Shown here: piece by piece, positions 38,270-49,629 of the stretch | How the letters are laid out: the number at the start of each line of letters is the position of its first letter | Position numbering within the stretch: the first letter of the stretch is position 1 | Origin: Amblyornis subalaris | Lineage: Eukaryota > Chordata > Aves > Passeriformes > Ptilonorhynchidae | Direction: 5' to 3' | DNA length: 64,000 nucleotides | NCBI GenBank assembly: GCA_018881555.1 | Contig: JACAXG010000012.1 | Coordinates: 11,442,181 to 11,506,180 of the forward strand | Notes under the pieces: model-generated | What the model saw: the letters and a program-made list of their open reading frames with translations, nothing else | What the model was told of the DNA's origin: nothing | Database searches by the model: none | Position numbers and translations under genes: made by a program

Positions 38270-39954
38270 TCATGGGTGCTCTGTTATGTTTCTCTATGCT
38301 TGGATATGTAATATGTACTCCCCATATAGATCCAAGCTGTAGTTCTCATTTATGAAGAAAATAGCATTGCACCTTTATGTGCTGCTCCACTCCTAACGCC
38401 CCGGGAGAGCAGGAAGACAGGTGTCTGGAAGCCAAGTCAGTTAAATAGTTAGAATGGCTCAGGGAAATTTGAGTTATAGCTGCAGTTTCTTCTGTCACTT
38501 GAGTAGGGCATAATGGGCCTAATTCAGCTCCNGTAACACCACTAAATCGATGGAGCAGCATTATCAACAAATGAGCCCCCNGGGCGCTGAGTCGGGGCTC
38601 AGGTGCTGCAGTGTTTGGGTTTGAAGGTCCAGCTCCTGAAAGGCAGTTAAGTCCTGGGGGAAGGGCTCCGCTCCATCAGAGGAAGAAGAGTGCCTCTTTT
38701 CTCACATTTGTGGCTTGGGAAGAAGTCACTGGAGCGTGCCAAACAGAAGGGGAAATAAAAGGTGCTCTGCTAACACAAGAGGGGAGTAGCACTATAGATT
38801 TTCATGGATTTAGGCTACACCGAACTAGTTGAGGATCCGGTCCCCTTCCCTCTAACTGAATAAACCATGTTGGCATTGCACTGAGCTTTTCTCAGCCTCT
38901 TTGACGTCTTTGTATTATAACAAAGTGTATATATATATAATATGTAGAAATACAATTTTTTGTATTTATGGGATTTGCCTATTGTAGCTTTAAAGACATT
39001 GCATTTTTTCTCTCATATGAGTTAGACAGGGCTATTCATTGTAATTATTCCTGAAGATCATGTCACTTGTCAGAATCCAGAAGAGTGCAAAGTAAAAATG
39101 GATTCCCTGAACGGTCACTATTTGAACAAAGGGCACTCTGGTCCAAGCAGAGGAGAAATTCTGGATGTGCAGGGAAAGGTTACTCCCTCAACAGCATATA
39201 AATCATAAAGATAAAACCAGTTAACCACTCCTTTATGGAATATTAGGAAGACTTTCCTATGACTTTTGGTTTGTTTTATTATTGTTAATCAGGAATAGAG
39301 AGACCTTAAAGACAGAACTATAATGTATTGGGCAGTCTCAGCCCACAGATCAATCTAGACGTTTCAGCTCCGCAGAGGACCTGCCATCATTTTCATAAAT
39401 AGATGACAAGGACAAAGATGGACAAAGCTAATTAATTTAGTTCCTCATGAGCTCAGTGCAGCATACAAGGTGACGACTTAAAACCAAACCTCAGGAGCTA
39501 AAGATACATAGCAGCTAAAGTGAGTTGATGTGATTTCTTAAAAAACCTGAGGAATTACTGCCAACTTCTACATGAATTTGGAGTCTATTTCAATTAGAGA
39601 GTACAGGAAAAGGGACAACAAGATACTTCAACACTATTTTTCTATTTTTTATTCAAACGAGGAGTGTTAAGATGAGTAGGGCACCCAAACTTAAGCGCAT
39701 CTTTAGTGAAACTAGCACTGAAAAGTAACTGGAGGAAAGAGGTGAGTCAGGTGAGACTCGTAACTCCAACAACAAAGGAGTCGCATTATGTGTTTCCTCA
39801 TACTGCTATTTGGATTAGTTTTAAGGCATGCACCCTACAAAGGTGGTATTTTGATCTGTGAAATGAGCAACGCTACACAGTACTGAAGGAACTAAAGCCA
39901 CAAAGTTATAGCTTAAAATACAAGTTGTGTGTACTATAATGCACTTNAGAGAAA
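38270..39954. other. Unique non-coding sequence
   Basis: No gene or mobile element is recognised. A small TA run lies at 38928-38939. A handful of CpGs occur near 38398-38404 and 38582-38595, where Ns at 38532 and 38581 also fall, but they do not form a clear island. Confidence 0.6.
38928..38939. repeat. TA microsatellite
   Basis: An uninterrupted run of six TA units. Short; no function implied. Confidence 0.85.
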
Positions 39955-40294
39955 AGTTAATGGTTACTGGGAGGATGAACATCATCACTCCAACATCCTC
40001 CACTTCCTCCTCCTTCCCCCAGCTCTATGCACTGAGCATATCACCACATGATATGGAATCCCTTTGGCCAGCTGTCCCAGCTGTGTGTGTACCCCCCACT
40101 CAATTTCTTCTGCAGCCCCAGCCTCCTCACCAGCCAGATGTGAGTGAGAAGCAGAAAAGGCTTTGATTCTGTAAACATTGCCCAGCAGTAACTGAAAGAT
40201 CCCTCTATTACCAACACTNTTTCCAGCACAAATCCAAACCACAGCCCCATACCAGCTACCATAGAGGAAATGAACTCTGGCCAAAACCAGCATG
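39955..40294 (-). mobile_element. Degraded avian ERVL-type LTR, 3'-truncated
   Basis: Read on the minus strand, the segment starts near 40294 with the TGCTGGTTTTGG opening of a common bird ERVL-type LTR. It continues through recognisable blocks: TAGCTGGTATGGGGCT, then GGATTTGTGCTGGAAA, then CTTTTCTGCTTCTCAC, and GGGACAGCTGGCCAAAGGGA. The promoter region lies near 40024-40030, where the TATA-type box expected before AGCTGGGGG reads CATAGAG, so the LTR promoter is probably dead. Similarity stops around 39955, before the 3' part of the LTR. No internal retroviral genes flank it. The family is assigned from memory of bird LTRs; an alignment would fix the exact name and ends. Confidence 0.85.
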
Positions 40295-42717
40295 GTGCAC
40301 AGCCTCACAAAGACGTCCAAACACACAAATGTCCAACAGATGTTGAATACCAGTCCTTAACAGCTTGAGCACTAACTGAAAAGAACTATGAAATCAGATG
40401 TTACATTAATCAATATAAAACTAATAGTACAAGTACATTAGATAACATCAAACACGGGGCAGATGCCCACTTCTTTCAGTCTGGTAAGAGGATGGAATAG
40501 AATATGGGACATGGACATTAAAAAGAAACACCAAAACCAAAAAACCAACTCAGCCTGTTTCCTGGGTGTAAATAGTTGCATTTGAAAAGACAGGAGTACT
40601 TAGTATAGCTGAATACAACCCATTAAGTCTTTGATAAAATCCATGTGGCAGACAGATCTGAAACAGGTGGTTTTTCTCCTCAGCCTTGGTTATATACTGA
40701 AAGCAAAGATTAGGGAAGACTTCTCTACAGCAGCTGGAAAAATGCAGTGGAAAAAATCTACATCCACACTATACTCACACGAATTTTGTGTGAAAGAATT
40801 CTCCAAGGCTAGATAAAAAAGGAATTGTGATTGTGAGAGCATCTGCCCAGGAAGAGGCCCTTCAGAACTGAATCAAAGCAGCAAAAAATACTGTGTTGGA
40901 AATTTAAGTGGGGAATTTAAATATTAAATACAGTTTTAGTTTAAGACTGTAAGATTATTATAAATGTTACAGAAGATGGAGGATGCGTGAGATCCAATCA
41001 TCTACAAGAAGTTCAAAGATTCTTTTTTTATAGGGAATTCAAATTCATGACAATATTTAGGGGTTGTTAAGGCTCATTATATGCAATAAAAGAAACAAAA
41101 TATAGACCTATATCAATTGAATGAGTTCATGTTGATTCCACAAACGATCTCCAGCTTAGAGGAATAAGTATAAATAAGAAAAAATATGTACTTCTAATGC
41201 ATTAATTCATTGAAATTTCTTTACTAATGTATACTACAAACCAGCAACTTGATCACACTCGTTATATAGATTTTACCTGGCCTGTGATATCTGTCAGTAA
41301 TGACTCACACTCATCCAAAGTCTATAGTCTACTATAAAACTACTTTTGCCCTGTAGGCACCAGCAAGGCACCTCCTAAGACTCAACCCCTCCCACCAAAG
41401 CCAGCTGCAGAATCAGGCCTATATTTCCATCAAAACATGAAAACAGAAAGCCACTGTTGTTTTGCTTTAGGTTTGTGACTCAACTGGGCTGTTTAGAATA
41501 GAAGTGCTCATAATAGACAATCAGCTGAGATGCCATTGCAGAACAAGAAATATATTTGGCCATTTGATGGCAGTGTTAAATTGTGCATTGCAACATTTCG
41601 TTAGGTTCAGGCTTTGCTCTTAGGACCACTCACATCTCCTGCACCTCTCCTTCCAGGTCTTTAGATTCACAGCTCAAACCTCCTTTTCTAATATATAGAT
41701 ATCATGAAGAAAAAAAAAAAAAACAAAAGCAAAAAACCTGTGAAGATTAGGCACAGTGTGGATTAATTTATCCAGAAGAATGAGTTGGAAGTATTGCTAC
41801 ATAATGTTTGGAGAAGTCTTGGTGTTTCGAATAACCTGAGGTCCCTACTGCAACATTCTGGATCATTCTATCAAATACAAAAACAACTCTGAAGAAATGT
41901 GTAGTCAGAGAAGTCCTTATAAAAAACCCAGCGACATTAAAGGAACTTTTTTTCCTCCAAGTCTCCAACATCACACATATCAATCTGTAGCAATAAGTCT
42001 AGTAAAACTAGGACGATTTGCATTTCACTCCTGTACAGCTCCAGGATACCAACATCCAGAACTCAGGACCAGTTACCAGATCTGAACACATCATGTTGCA
42101 TAATAAAATAGCAGTCATTCACTTCTAGACAGTTTCAGAATTGTATTTAAAGCTTTAACCACCTATCAGCATATCATTCAGTTGAGGGAAAAATTCAGTA
42201 GCCTGTTCTAATTTTTATTTGTTTGTTTTCTGGACATTTACAACAGGCAACATTTTTTCAGATTTATTAATTTCACAGAATTACTAGATTAATCAGCTCA
42301 GGAAAAGGTTTACATACAGCCTACAACATCTAAGAGAGAAGTTATCACATTCATTTACACTGATCTCACTCTGCATGAGGATTCCCAGTCTTTTCCCAGC
42401 ATGCAGGTGAATGCAGAAACCCCNGCAGCAGTAGGGACAAGTTTTATACCAGGCTTTTCTTCAGTCATAATTGATCCAAAATTATTCTACAAACATCCTG
42501 AAGGTTAGAGGGTGCTCACTTGGAGAAACTTCCTCCAACATTCTCACTTCTCTGAATAAGTGGCATTAAATCCATTGGTCTTTATCTACAGAAAGCCAGG
42601 AATAGCAAAAATAGACCTCTCTGACTTTTCAGTCTGGACAACGAATTCAATGAACAAGAGCCTCATGATGCAGAGATATCTCTGCAGTACGTGATTTAGA
42701 GTTGACTAATTTCTGTC
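40295..42717. other. Non-coding sequence between two LTR fragments
   Basis: About 2.4 kb with no recognisable gag, pol or env reading frame and no primer-binding site, so the two LTRs do not bracket a provirus. It includes a run of 14 A at 41710-41723. The remainder is ordinary unique AT-rich DNA. Confidence 0.65.
41710..41723. repeat. Poly-A run
   Basis: Fourteen consecutive A, followed by A-rich sequence. No AATAAA signal, coding relic or LINE 3' end lies just upstream, so it is not taken as a retrocopy tail. Confidence 0.85.
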
Positions 42718-43079
42718 TGTGGTGGGTTGATCTTGGCTGGCTGCCAGACTCCCTTCCAGCTGATCTCTCACTCCTCCCCAGGAAAAACAGGACTAAAAAA
42801 AACCTCATGAGAATAAATAGTGACAAGGAGATTAGCTATCAGTTACCATCAGGGCTAAACACACTCAAAGAAAATTNGTTTCACTTATTGACAATTAAAA
42901 TAGAGTCGGACAGCAGAAAAAGAAACATTCCTGTCTTTTCAAGCTCAATTCCACTCCCTTATTTTCAACTCCTCTCCCTCCCCAAGTCGTGCAGCAGCAT
43001 TGGGGTGAGGGTCAGAACACAGCAGTACCTCTCTGCAGCTCCTTGCTCCTCAGGATTCTCTCCTGCTCCAGCAGGGATG

Positions 43080-43138
43080 CTCTCCATGGGACACAGCTCC
43101 CTGTGGATAAGCCAGCTCCTCTCCATGGGACACAGCTC
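43080..43138. repeat. Repeated module inside the LTR
   Basis: The 20-base word CTCTCCATGGGACACAGCTC occurs exactly at 43080-43099 and again at 43119-43138, 39 bases apart. In this LTR family the middle part is normally a series of related GC-rich modules, so this is probably a two-copy remnant of that array. Confidence 0.85.
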
Positions 43139-43261
43139 TCTCAGGGTGCATCTACCTGCTGTGTCACGGAGCCCTCCACAGCCTGTGAGAAAAGAGACGA
43201 AAGTGAGGAAACCTCTACTACAGCACCATCTTCTCCTCAAGCCTTAGTACTCACACTAACT

Positions 43262-43277
43262 TTTATTATTATTATTT
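43262..43277. repeat. TTA trinucleotide run
   Basis: A short ATT/TTA run within the LTR, near where the promoter of the minus-strand LTR would be expected. Probably a slippage change in the old AT-rich part of the element. Confidence 0.75.
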
Positions 43278-43415
43278 TATATTTTTCAGCTTCTCCCCTT
43301 ACACTAGAGCACGGGCTTTTGGCCCTTTTACAATAGGCTCAGTCTCCCCTCACAAAGGCCACCTGCAGCCCCCTCACAAACAAAATCCTGCCCCAGACAC
43401 CCCATCACAGATGCA

Positions 43416-46400
43416 GCTCAGCAGCACAGCACCTACCTGAGCACAGGCTCCAAAACCCAAGTGTATGCCCAGGCAGCTCTGAAATAACCCAGACCAGTGT
43501 CAGCAGATATTGCACTCACCTGGCAAGAATCAGACCCCTCCTTAAAGGACAGGCACCAGACACATGTGGTGCAGTTTTTCAATTTAAACTCTTTCTCGGA
43601 GGGAAGTAAAGACCTGAAAGGTCACGGTTCAGCTCTCCCTGGCAGNGCACGGTACCATATAGAGTGCTAATGTCTTAGCGAGGAGAAGATGGCTATCTAA
43701 CTTATTGTTCCTAATATCTTATATTTATTAACTCAAGCAACAACTCTTAGTCCACTAACATGAAAAACGNATAGGATGAACACGGTTTCCTCATTTTGAG
43801 CTTTTACCAAAATAAACCTCCAAATCCATCATGTTTCTGAATGTCANCTGACTATTTGCCTCTTCTGACTGTCCACCCTAAGTGACCAATAAATTCCAGT
43901 TGGAGTGATCTTTCTGATTGGTAGGCCGTCTTCAGTTTTCGAGCTTCCTCTTTTTCCTGGAGCATCAAGTACAACCAGATAGCCCACTGACCTCAAGCAG
44001 TTGTGGTGAACATGGGAAGACATTGCAATCATATTAGCAGCCTCTAAATTATTCAGAGCACTCTCTGGNAAAATGGTGCTGCAGGACAATGAAAGCAGAG
44101 AACAATTCCCTGCAGATTAGATTTTTTTTCCCTGTTGCTGTCTGTAATTATTTCTATCGGATAAGTTATTTGCTATGCAAGCTTACCTTCAAAAGCATGT
44201 TTGTTAAAAAGAGAAAGGGGAAGAAATCCTTTGTAGGCCTGCACATGATTAAATGGCNTTAACAAAGCATAATGAATAATAATGACAAAGACCTGTCAAT
44301 TGGAATTTTAAGCGTTTTGGCTTGTGAATTAGAAGAGCCAATGATATCAAGATGACTACATGTAGCAAATAAGTGGGTATTTGCCAGTGCTGTCTATCAG
44401 TGAGTATTACAGATGAGCTGCTACTAGTTTGCATATTTCTGCAAATAACATTTCTTCTTTAATTTTAATGTACTTACAGTACAGGGAAAAACAATATGGA
44501 ACTACTGTCTTTATCAATATATTCTGCAGCTTTCTGGGAGCTTGTACAACCCAAGAAAATGATTGGGGTTTTTTTGGTTTCTCTTTTTTCAAAAAGGACC
44601 TTAGTCAGAAGTAGCCAGACAAAAGTATAAGTGAATCCCAGAACTGCCACAGGAAGGATGACTCAGGGAGTCATCTGGTATCTGGTTTCTTTGGGTGATG
44701 GGTGGTGATTATTGTCATGTTCTGTCATCAAAAATGTATGCAGGAAGGTGAATATCTGCATGAAATTGCACTGAAGGAAACACTTTTTTATTTCCCCATT
44801 GTATTATTAGTTATCTGGTAACCAGGATCTGATATAAGACGTGCATTAAGCTATTCACTTATTTAAACTATGGTAAACACTGCTTTCTGGAAAATGTCTT
44901 TGAAACTTTGTTTCATTCCAGAAATTACTTGGGAGAGGGGGTTGTATTTTTTTCCCGCTAAAGCATTCTTCTATATGCAGATACCTACGGTAATACAGCT
45001 ATTCTAAATGAGTAATTTAATTTTTCTCATTTCAGTGACAGAGGTAGGGCAATACGGGTGAAATTAATCTGAGAGGCAGTTTTCCAAGCTGTGCTTATAC
45101 TTTTATCACTATCAGCTTCAAAACTAAACAAAATAAGAAGTTATACAAATACTTAGATATACTACTGTAGTAGACAGGAGCTCAGGAAAGGACAATAAAT
45201 GTCATAAAACCTCAGTTTTCCATCCAATTTTCCTTGACAAATATCCTTTTCTTTCCTACAGCCTCTCTGCTTGGGAAGGCCCATAGAGAGGAATGGCCAG
45301 GCCTCTGTCACTTTATCACTCTGATGACATTTGTTAACAATGTCACCTTTTCTTTAAACCCAGAGTTTGCTCAAAGAAATCTATTTTTTGACAATATACT
45401 GTGTGGCCAAGGTAATTTTTAACATCTATTACTCTTGTGTATTGTGTTTGAAATTGATAGTGCTGAATGTGTTACATTTCTACTATCAGATACTCATTGT
45501 GGGAGACAGAATGCCATGAAGGCCACTACCATCTCATTGAAGAAAAAGAACAGAAATCTGATGGCTTTCCATTGAGCGACAGCTCCTCAAAGGGAGGTTA
45601 AGTAAGCACAATATGTTGGATACTACTCTTTCCCCACTGGAGAAATGTGTACCAAAGTACTTCAGAGCTCTCCATCAGATCGGTGTTCTGGTGTCAGTGC
45701 TGTAAACAATTTTAATAGGATGCTGGCTGGGAGAAGTGGAGACAGAGCAGAAAAGAAGAAAAGGAGGAAAACAAAAGGGGGGATCTTTTAAAGCAAGTGA
45801 CAATTTTTTTATAATAATGAACAAGCATACATATTCCTTTTGAATACAAATATTTAGCTCTGTATAGATAACTTTCCATTAATAACAAAGAGCAGTGAAG
45901 CAACTGAATATATGCCAAAATTCTGCCGTGTATTTTAATAAATTGGAGCAGATTCCCTGAATTTAACCAATAGCCCTGTACCAACATAGTTTATTTTCTG
46001 GTGAGGAAAATCAGCCCTACTTCAGCATGTACATCAGTTGTTGCAGAAGCCAAATCAATCAGACAGTCAAGGTGGATCTGCCTAGATTGTCGTCTGAAAG
46101 TGAACTGCCCAAAGCAGCCTTAAAACATTGACTCAATTGCCTGGTTTTATTAGCAAATGGCCTTGAGCTCCTCTCNTTGCAATCAGAGGACACTTGGCTG
46201 CCTGAGGACACAGTGTCCTTCTGTGACTCCCTCATTTCCTGCCTCAGCCTGAAGCCTTTGGCAGGACCCCACTCTGCTTAACCGCTCCACACAGAAATAA
46301 CCAACTCCTGTACTTCCAGTCATTCCCTTTTCAAAGGGAAAAAGCATGCAAACTGAGAATCAACCAAGTGGGAACATCCTTCACACAGCCTGATTAATGT

Positions 46401-47895
46401 TTCTACAGGCTTCTTAGGAGATAAGTACTATTTTATTAAATTCTCACTCTACTAATATCAGAAGATTTTCGAAGTTAAGCACTGGTCCATGCAGCTGAGT
46501 ATATTTACTGCATGCCTCTAAATTTTCTTTTTATTTCCAAAAATTTTTTAGCTTCTTAGCCTTTTTTTGATGGGAAAACTTTTGAAGATAAAGAAAGGGA
46601 GAGAAAAAAGACTAAAACCAGTCAAATATTGCCTTGAATACCAGTTTAACCCCATAGTCTACCTTTGGGTTTCAGATCCAATAATGAAGTACCACTATGA
46701 TATATATCACACAAGCCTATGAGACAGGAAAAATAAAAATAGTGTTGATTTTCCCTTTCTCTTATCAAGAGCGTTGTTCTAAGGTAAAGGTAAATGCCTT
46801 CTGAAATCTGGCTACCTAATTCTGCTTTCCATTTGTGTTTCTAAGATATATATGAAGGAGTTGAAAATAGGTCTGAAATACACACTCTGAAAATGAGTGG
46901 TGATGAGCATCTTGTGGTACAAAGTGAAATCGTGTTTCTTATGAGTTGATAGGGTGTCACAGACTTCCCCTGGATCACGGAGTGCAATGGATCTTTTCTT
47001 AAGACAGCACTGACAGCTCCATGTAACTGAATTAATTCCAAGTGATGTTGATTTAATTCATTGAGATGAGAGTCTGATAACTGTCTTCAGCCTCTGTGTA
47101 GAAAACAATGTGCATTCCTGCTGCTCTGTACAAATGTTAACAACAACATATTGGAACACAAGCTCGACAAGNCATTTAAGCATTTACTTTAGCCTGCACC
47201 TCTGCAGCAAAACACTTAAACACATGCCTAAAGGTATAGACATGCTCAAGTGCCTTTCTGATGAATGATGAACTGGAGCCCAAGTGTCTAATTTCAAGAC
47301 TAACATTNTGTCTTATTGCTAGATTGGAAGAATTACTCATTCCAGTACTATCCAGGGAGATTAACATCTCATTTCCCTTCCCTTTCTCCATGAATGTTGC
47401 TGGTACACAGTGGATGAGCTGAGCTCATGGGCTGGAGGAGCTCTGAAATATTGACACACAATCAGACTTGCCAGCAAGTGATGTCCTGAATTCCTCATAA
47501 GGCAACCAGAATGACCCCCCCAAAATGAAGTTTTATAAACTGTTACTTCATCATTTGAATGAATGANTCCTAAAAATCAGTTTTCAGGAAATGATGGGGA
47601 GGAAATTGTTAAAGTGCTTTAACATCCTGTCAAAATGTCAGCTATGTGCAGGAATGGCATGTGTTCATTATAAAAAGAGATGAATGCAGAAAAACACATG
47701 ACAATCAGACCTGAGCTGAGGAAAAAAAAACANCAAAAAACCAAAAAACCAACCCACCCAGAAAAAAACCCCAACAAAACAACAAGGGAATAAAACAAAG
47801 GATAAGAGCATTGTCTTTACTGTGAATCCTCATTTCAGTCTCGAGACGGTGAAAACAACAAGGTCAATGTCTCGGTTTAAAGAATATAGCCCCCC
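43416..47895. other. Unique non-coding sequence
   Basis: No gene, RNA gene or further mobile element is recognised. The interval 43416-43560 is still fairly C-rich and could be a little more of the LTR or its old flank. Ns are frequent between 43646 and 44258. An A-rich stretch near 47720 is listed separately. Confidence 0.6.
47721..47802. repeat. A-rich low-complexity stretch
   Basis: Irregular repeats of CAAAAAAC and AACCCA-like words, with one N at 47733. No retroposon body lies on either side, so it is treated as simple sequence. Confidence 0.8.
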
Positions 47896-47904
47896 CCATT
47901 GCCA

Positions 47905-48240
47905 AGGTACCAGAGACAATGTCAGACTTAATTGACAGATTACCATCTAATCACTGATTTCTCTGATTAGTGACCCACTGACAATACAACCAAATCAATG
48001 TGTTTATTCCAAGCGTTAGTCCTGATGCTCTAAAAGAGTGAAAACCAGGAAAAATTACAACATTAAGTAACTCAAATCCCCTGCATACCAATTGCCACTG
48101 TCATTTGCCTTGCTTATTTACAGGGTTTGAAAGGTTTAGTTGACAACAGAAGGGCTAATAAACAGAATCCAAGTCATGTTTAATTAGATCAGTTTTATTA
48201 TCCTAATTAGTCAGTCCACTGCCCTGCACTCTAATATCAT
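47905..48240. promoter_or_regulatory. Possible conserved non-coding element, homeodomain-dense
   Basis: Within about 330 bases lie TTAATTGACAG at 47928-47938 (a homeodomain core fused to a MEIS-type TGACAG), inverted CTAATC / GATTAG at 47947-47952 and 47965-47970, a TTTAATTAGATC word around 48179-48190 and CTAATTAG at 48203-48210. The sequence is otherwise of high complexity and free of repeat signatures. This is the densest homeodomain-type cluster in the window and fits a developmental enhancer, though function and conservation are inferred. Confidence 0.38.
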
Positions 48241-48249
48241 AATGTTGTT

Positions 48250-49565
48250 TTTTCTATAACAGACTACAAAAGATTTCTTTATTTCTCTTAACTTAATTTT
48301 TGGCCCATATCTATTGTGGCATTCTTTTTGTTGAGTTCATGCTCATAGACATGAGGCCAGTGTATGAAATCTTTGAAAAACTGGTGTTTAGGTGAAGAAG
48401 AGAAACACCCTGAAAGCTGGATGGAATAACAAAAGGACAAGAGAGTCTGTAGTCTAATTAATTTTAGATGAAAAGAGAAAATTAGAAAAGACAATAAGGG
48501 ATTTAAAGCCCAGAGGTATCTGGACAGGAACTTGGAAAAGATTGTGTAACTGCGGAATTGATGATAAAAATCCATACACCAGTGCTTGATTACAAACAGA
48601 GATTATATAAAAAAAGTAAGTTATGACTTAATCTGTGCCAAGAGTAGATAGATATGCAATATCCTCCTGATAGCTGAGATGAATGTGGAAGGGGGAAACT
48701 GGATAATACTGATTTCAATTTTAATTCACATTTCAAATGCAAACTGTTTTAATTATGTCTAATTGAAATGATTTATTGCCTTAAGTGGCAAGGAAAAAGA
48801 CCCACACAGAAATTCAACTTCTTAATCTTTGTGCTGCANGTTGTTCCTGTTCTCCATTTGTTTATTGTGTTGAATGCAGAAATGTGGGATATGTCTGTGT
48901 CATGCCTTTGCATATTTAGCTTTTTGAGCTGAGTTGAATCATGATATAAAGAGAGGATACGGCTTCCATAGTGGAGACCCAATGATGTGCAAAGGTGAAC
49001 CATTTAAAGATGAACTGACAGCCCTTTCTAAAGTAAACACAGCTTAAGTTCCCAGACTAGGAGTAGGTGGTGTGTAAGCTGAAAATATGTACAGCTCAAA
49101 AGATATTCTGTAAATAAAGTTTCCTTTTTTAACTGACAAAGCTTCATTTTGGAGTGGATTATTTTTGTGGCTGTAGGAAGCTCTGTTGACATCACCCAGG
49201 GATTCTTCCTGTGTTTCACAACTACCCCTCACCATGGACATCCTTAAAAGAGAGGACCTATGGATCCACTNTCACAGAGAAGTGAACTGGCTACAAACCT
49301 GCCCCAATTACAAGTGTCTTCTCATTTCTCTGGGCAAATGAAACTGAGTTTTCATGACAGCTTCAATGGAAGGATAGAGTGGGATACTCTGGGTAAGGCA
49401 GCCTCTAGCTCAGTGGCTAGGGCTAACAGACATGATGGTTATAGCACGAAGACAAGCAAACAGAATCACTGTTTCCCCTTCCCCTGGAGGAGTCTTGGTA
49501 AATTCGTGCAGTTGCAGGGCTTTGGGGCACCACAGAAATTCTTTCAGAGTAGTCAGGATTTGGAA
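48250..49565. other. Unique non-coding sequence
   Basis: Nothing gene-like is seen. Frames from 49260 on the plus strand run into the CR1 fragment and show no known domain. Ns lie at 48839 and 49271. Confidence 0.6.
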
Positions 49566-49623
49566 ATCACCGAAGGGACCTCTGGAGGTCAACTGAACCA
49601 ACCACCAGCTCAAAGCTGGGCCT
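49566..49623 (-). mobile_element. Short CR1 LINE 3'-region fragment
   Basis: The words GAAGGGACCTCTGGAGGTCA and then CAACCACCAGCTCAAAGC match, with substitutions, the reverse complement of a bird CR1 3'-untranslated region. The octamer tail is missing or unrecognisable and similarity ends soon after 49622, so this is a short, old, doubly truncated piece. Chance similarity is unlikely but not excluded. Confidence 0.6.
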
Positions 49624-49629
49624 CGTTAT

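Larger units (their letters stand above)
42718..43415 (-). mobile_element. Degraded avian ERVL-type LTR of a second family
   Basis: The plus strand begins TGTGGTGGGTTGATCTTGGC near 42718, followed by CTGATCTCTCACTCCTCCCC, a CTCATGAGAATAAATAG block and ATTAGCTATCAGTTACC. It then has two copies of a CTCCATGGGACACAGCTC module, and ends around CACCTGCAGCCCCCTCAC with CCAGACACCCCATCACAG. This order matches a common bird ERVL-type LTR as I remember it, most likely lying on the minus strand because that family's TATA-type region would fall near 43262-43290 read backwards. The copy is strongly diverged and its right end is uncertain by tens of bases. It explains the 181-codon open frame at 42702-43247. 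No internal retroviral genes adjoin it. Confidence 0.72.

Noticed and set aside
41640..41740. Poly-A run as the tail of a processed pseudogene
   Set aside because: No AATAAA signal, no coding relic upstream and no target-site duplication could be seen.
40295..42717. Possible provirus bracketed by the two LTRs
   Set aside because: The LTRs are from different families and no gag, pol or env similarity or primer-binding site was seen between them.
42702..43247. Longest open frame, 181 codons on the plus strand
   Set aside because: It lies almost wholly inside the degraded LTR, contains an N, includes the duplicated LTR module and shows no protein domain. It is a by-product of GC-rich LTR sequence.
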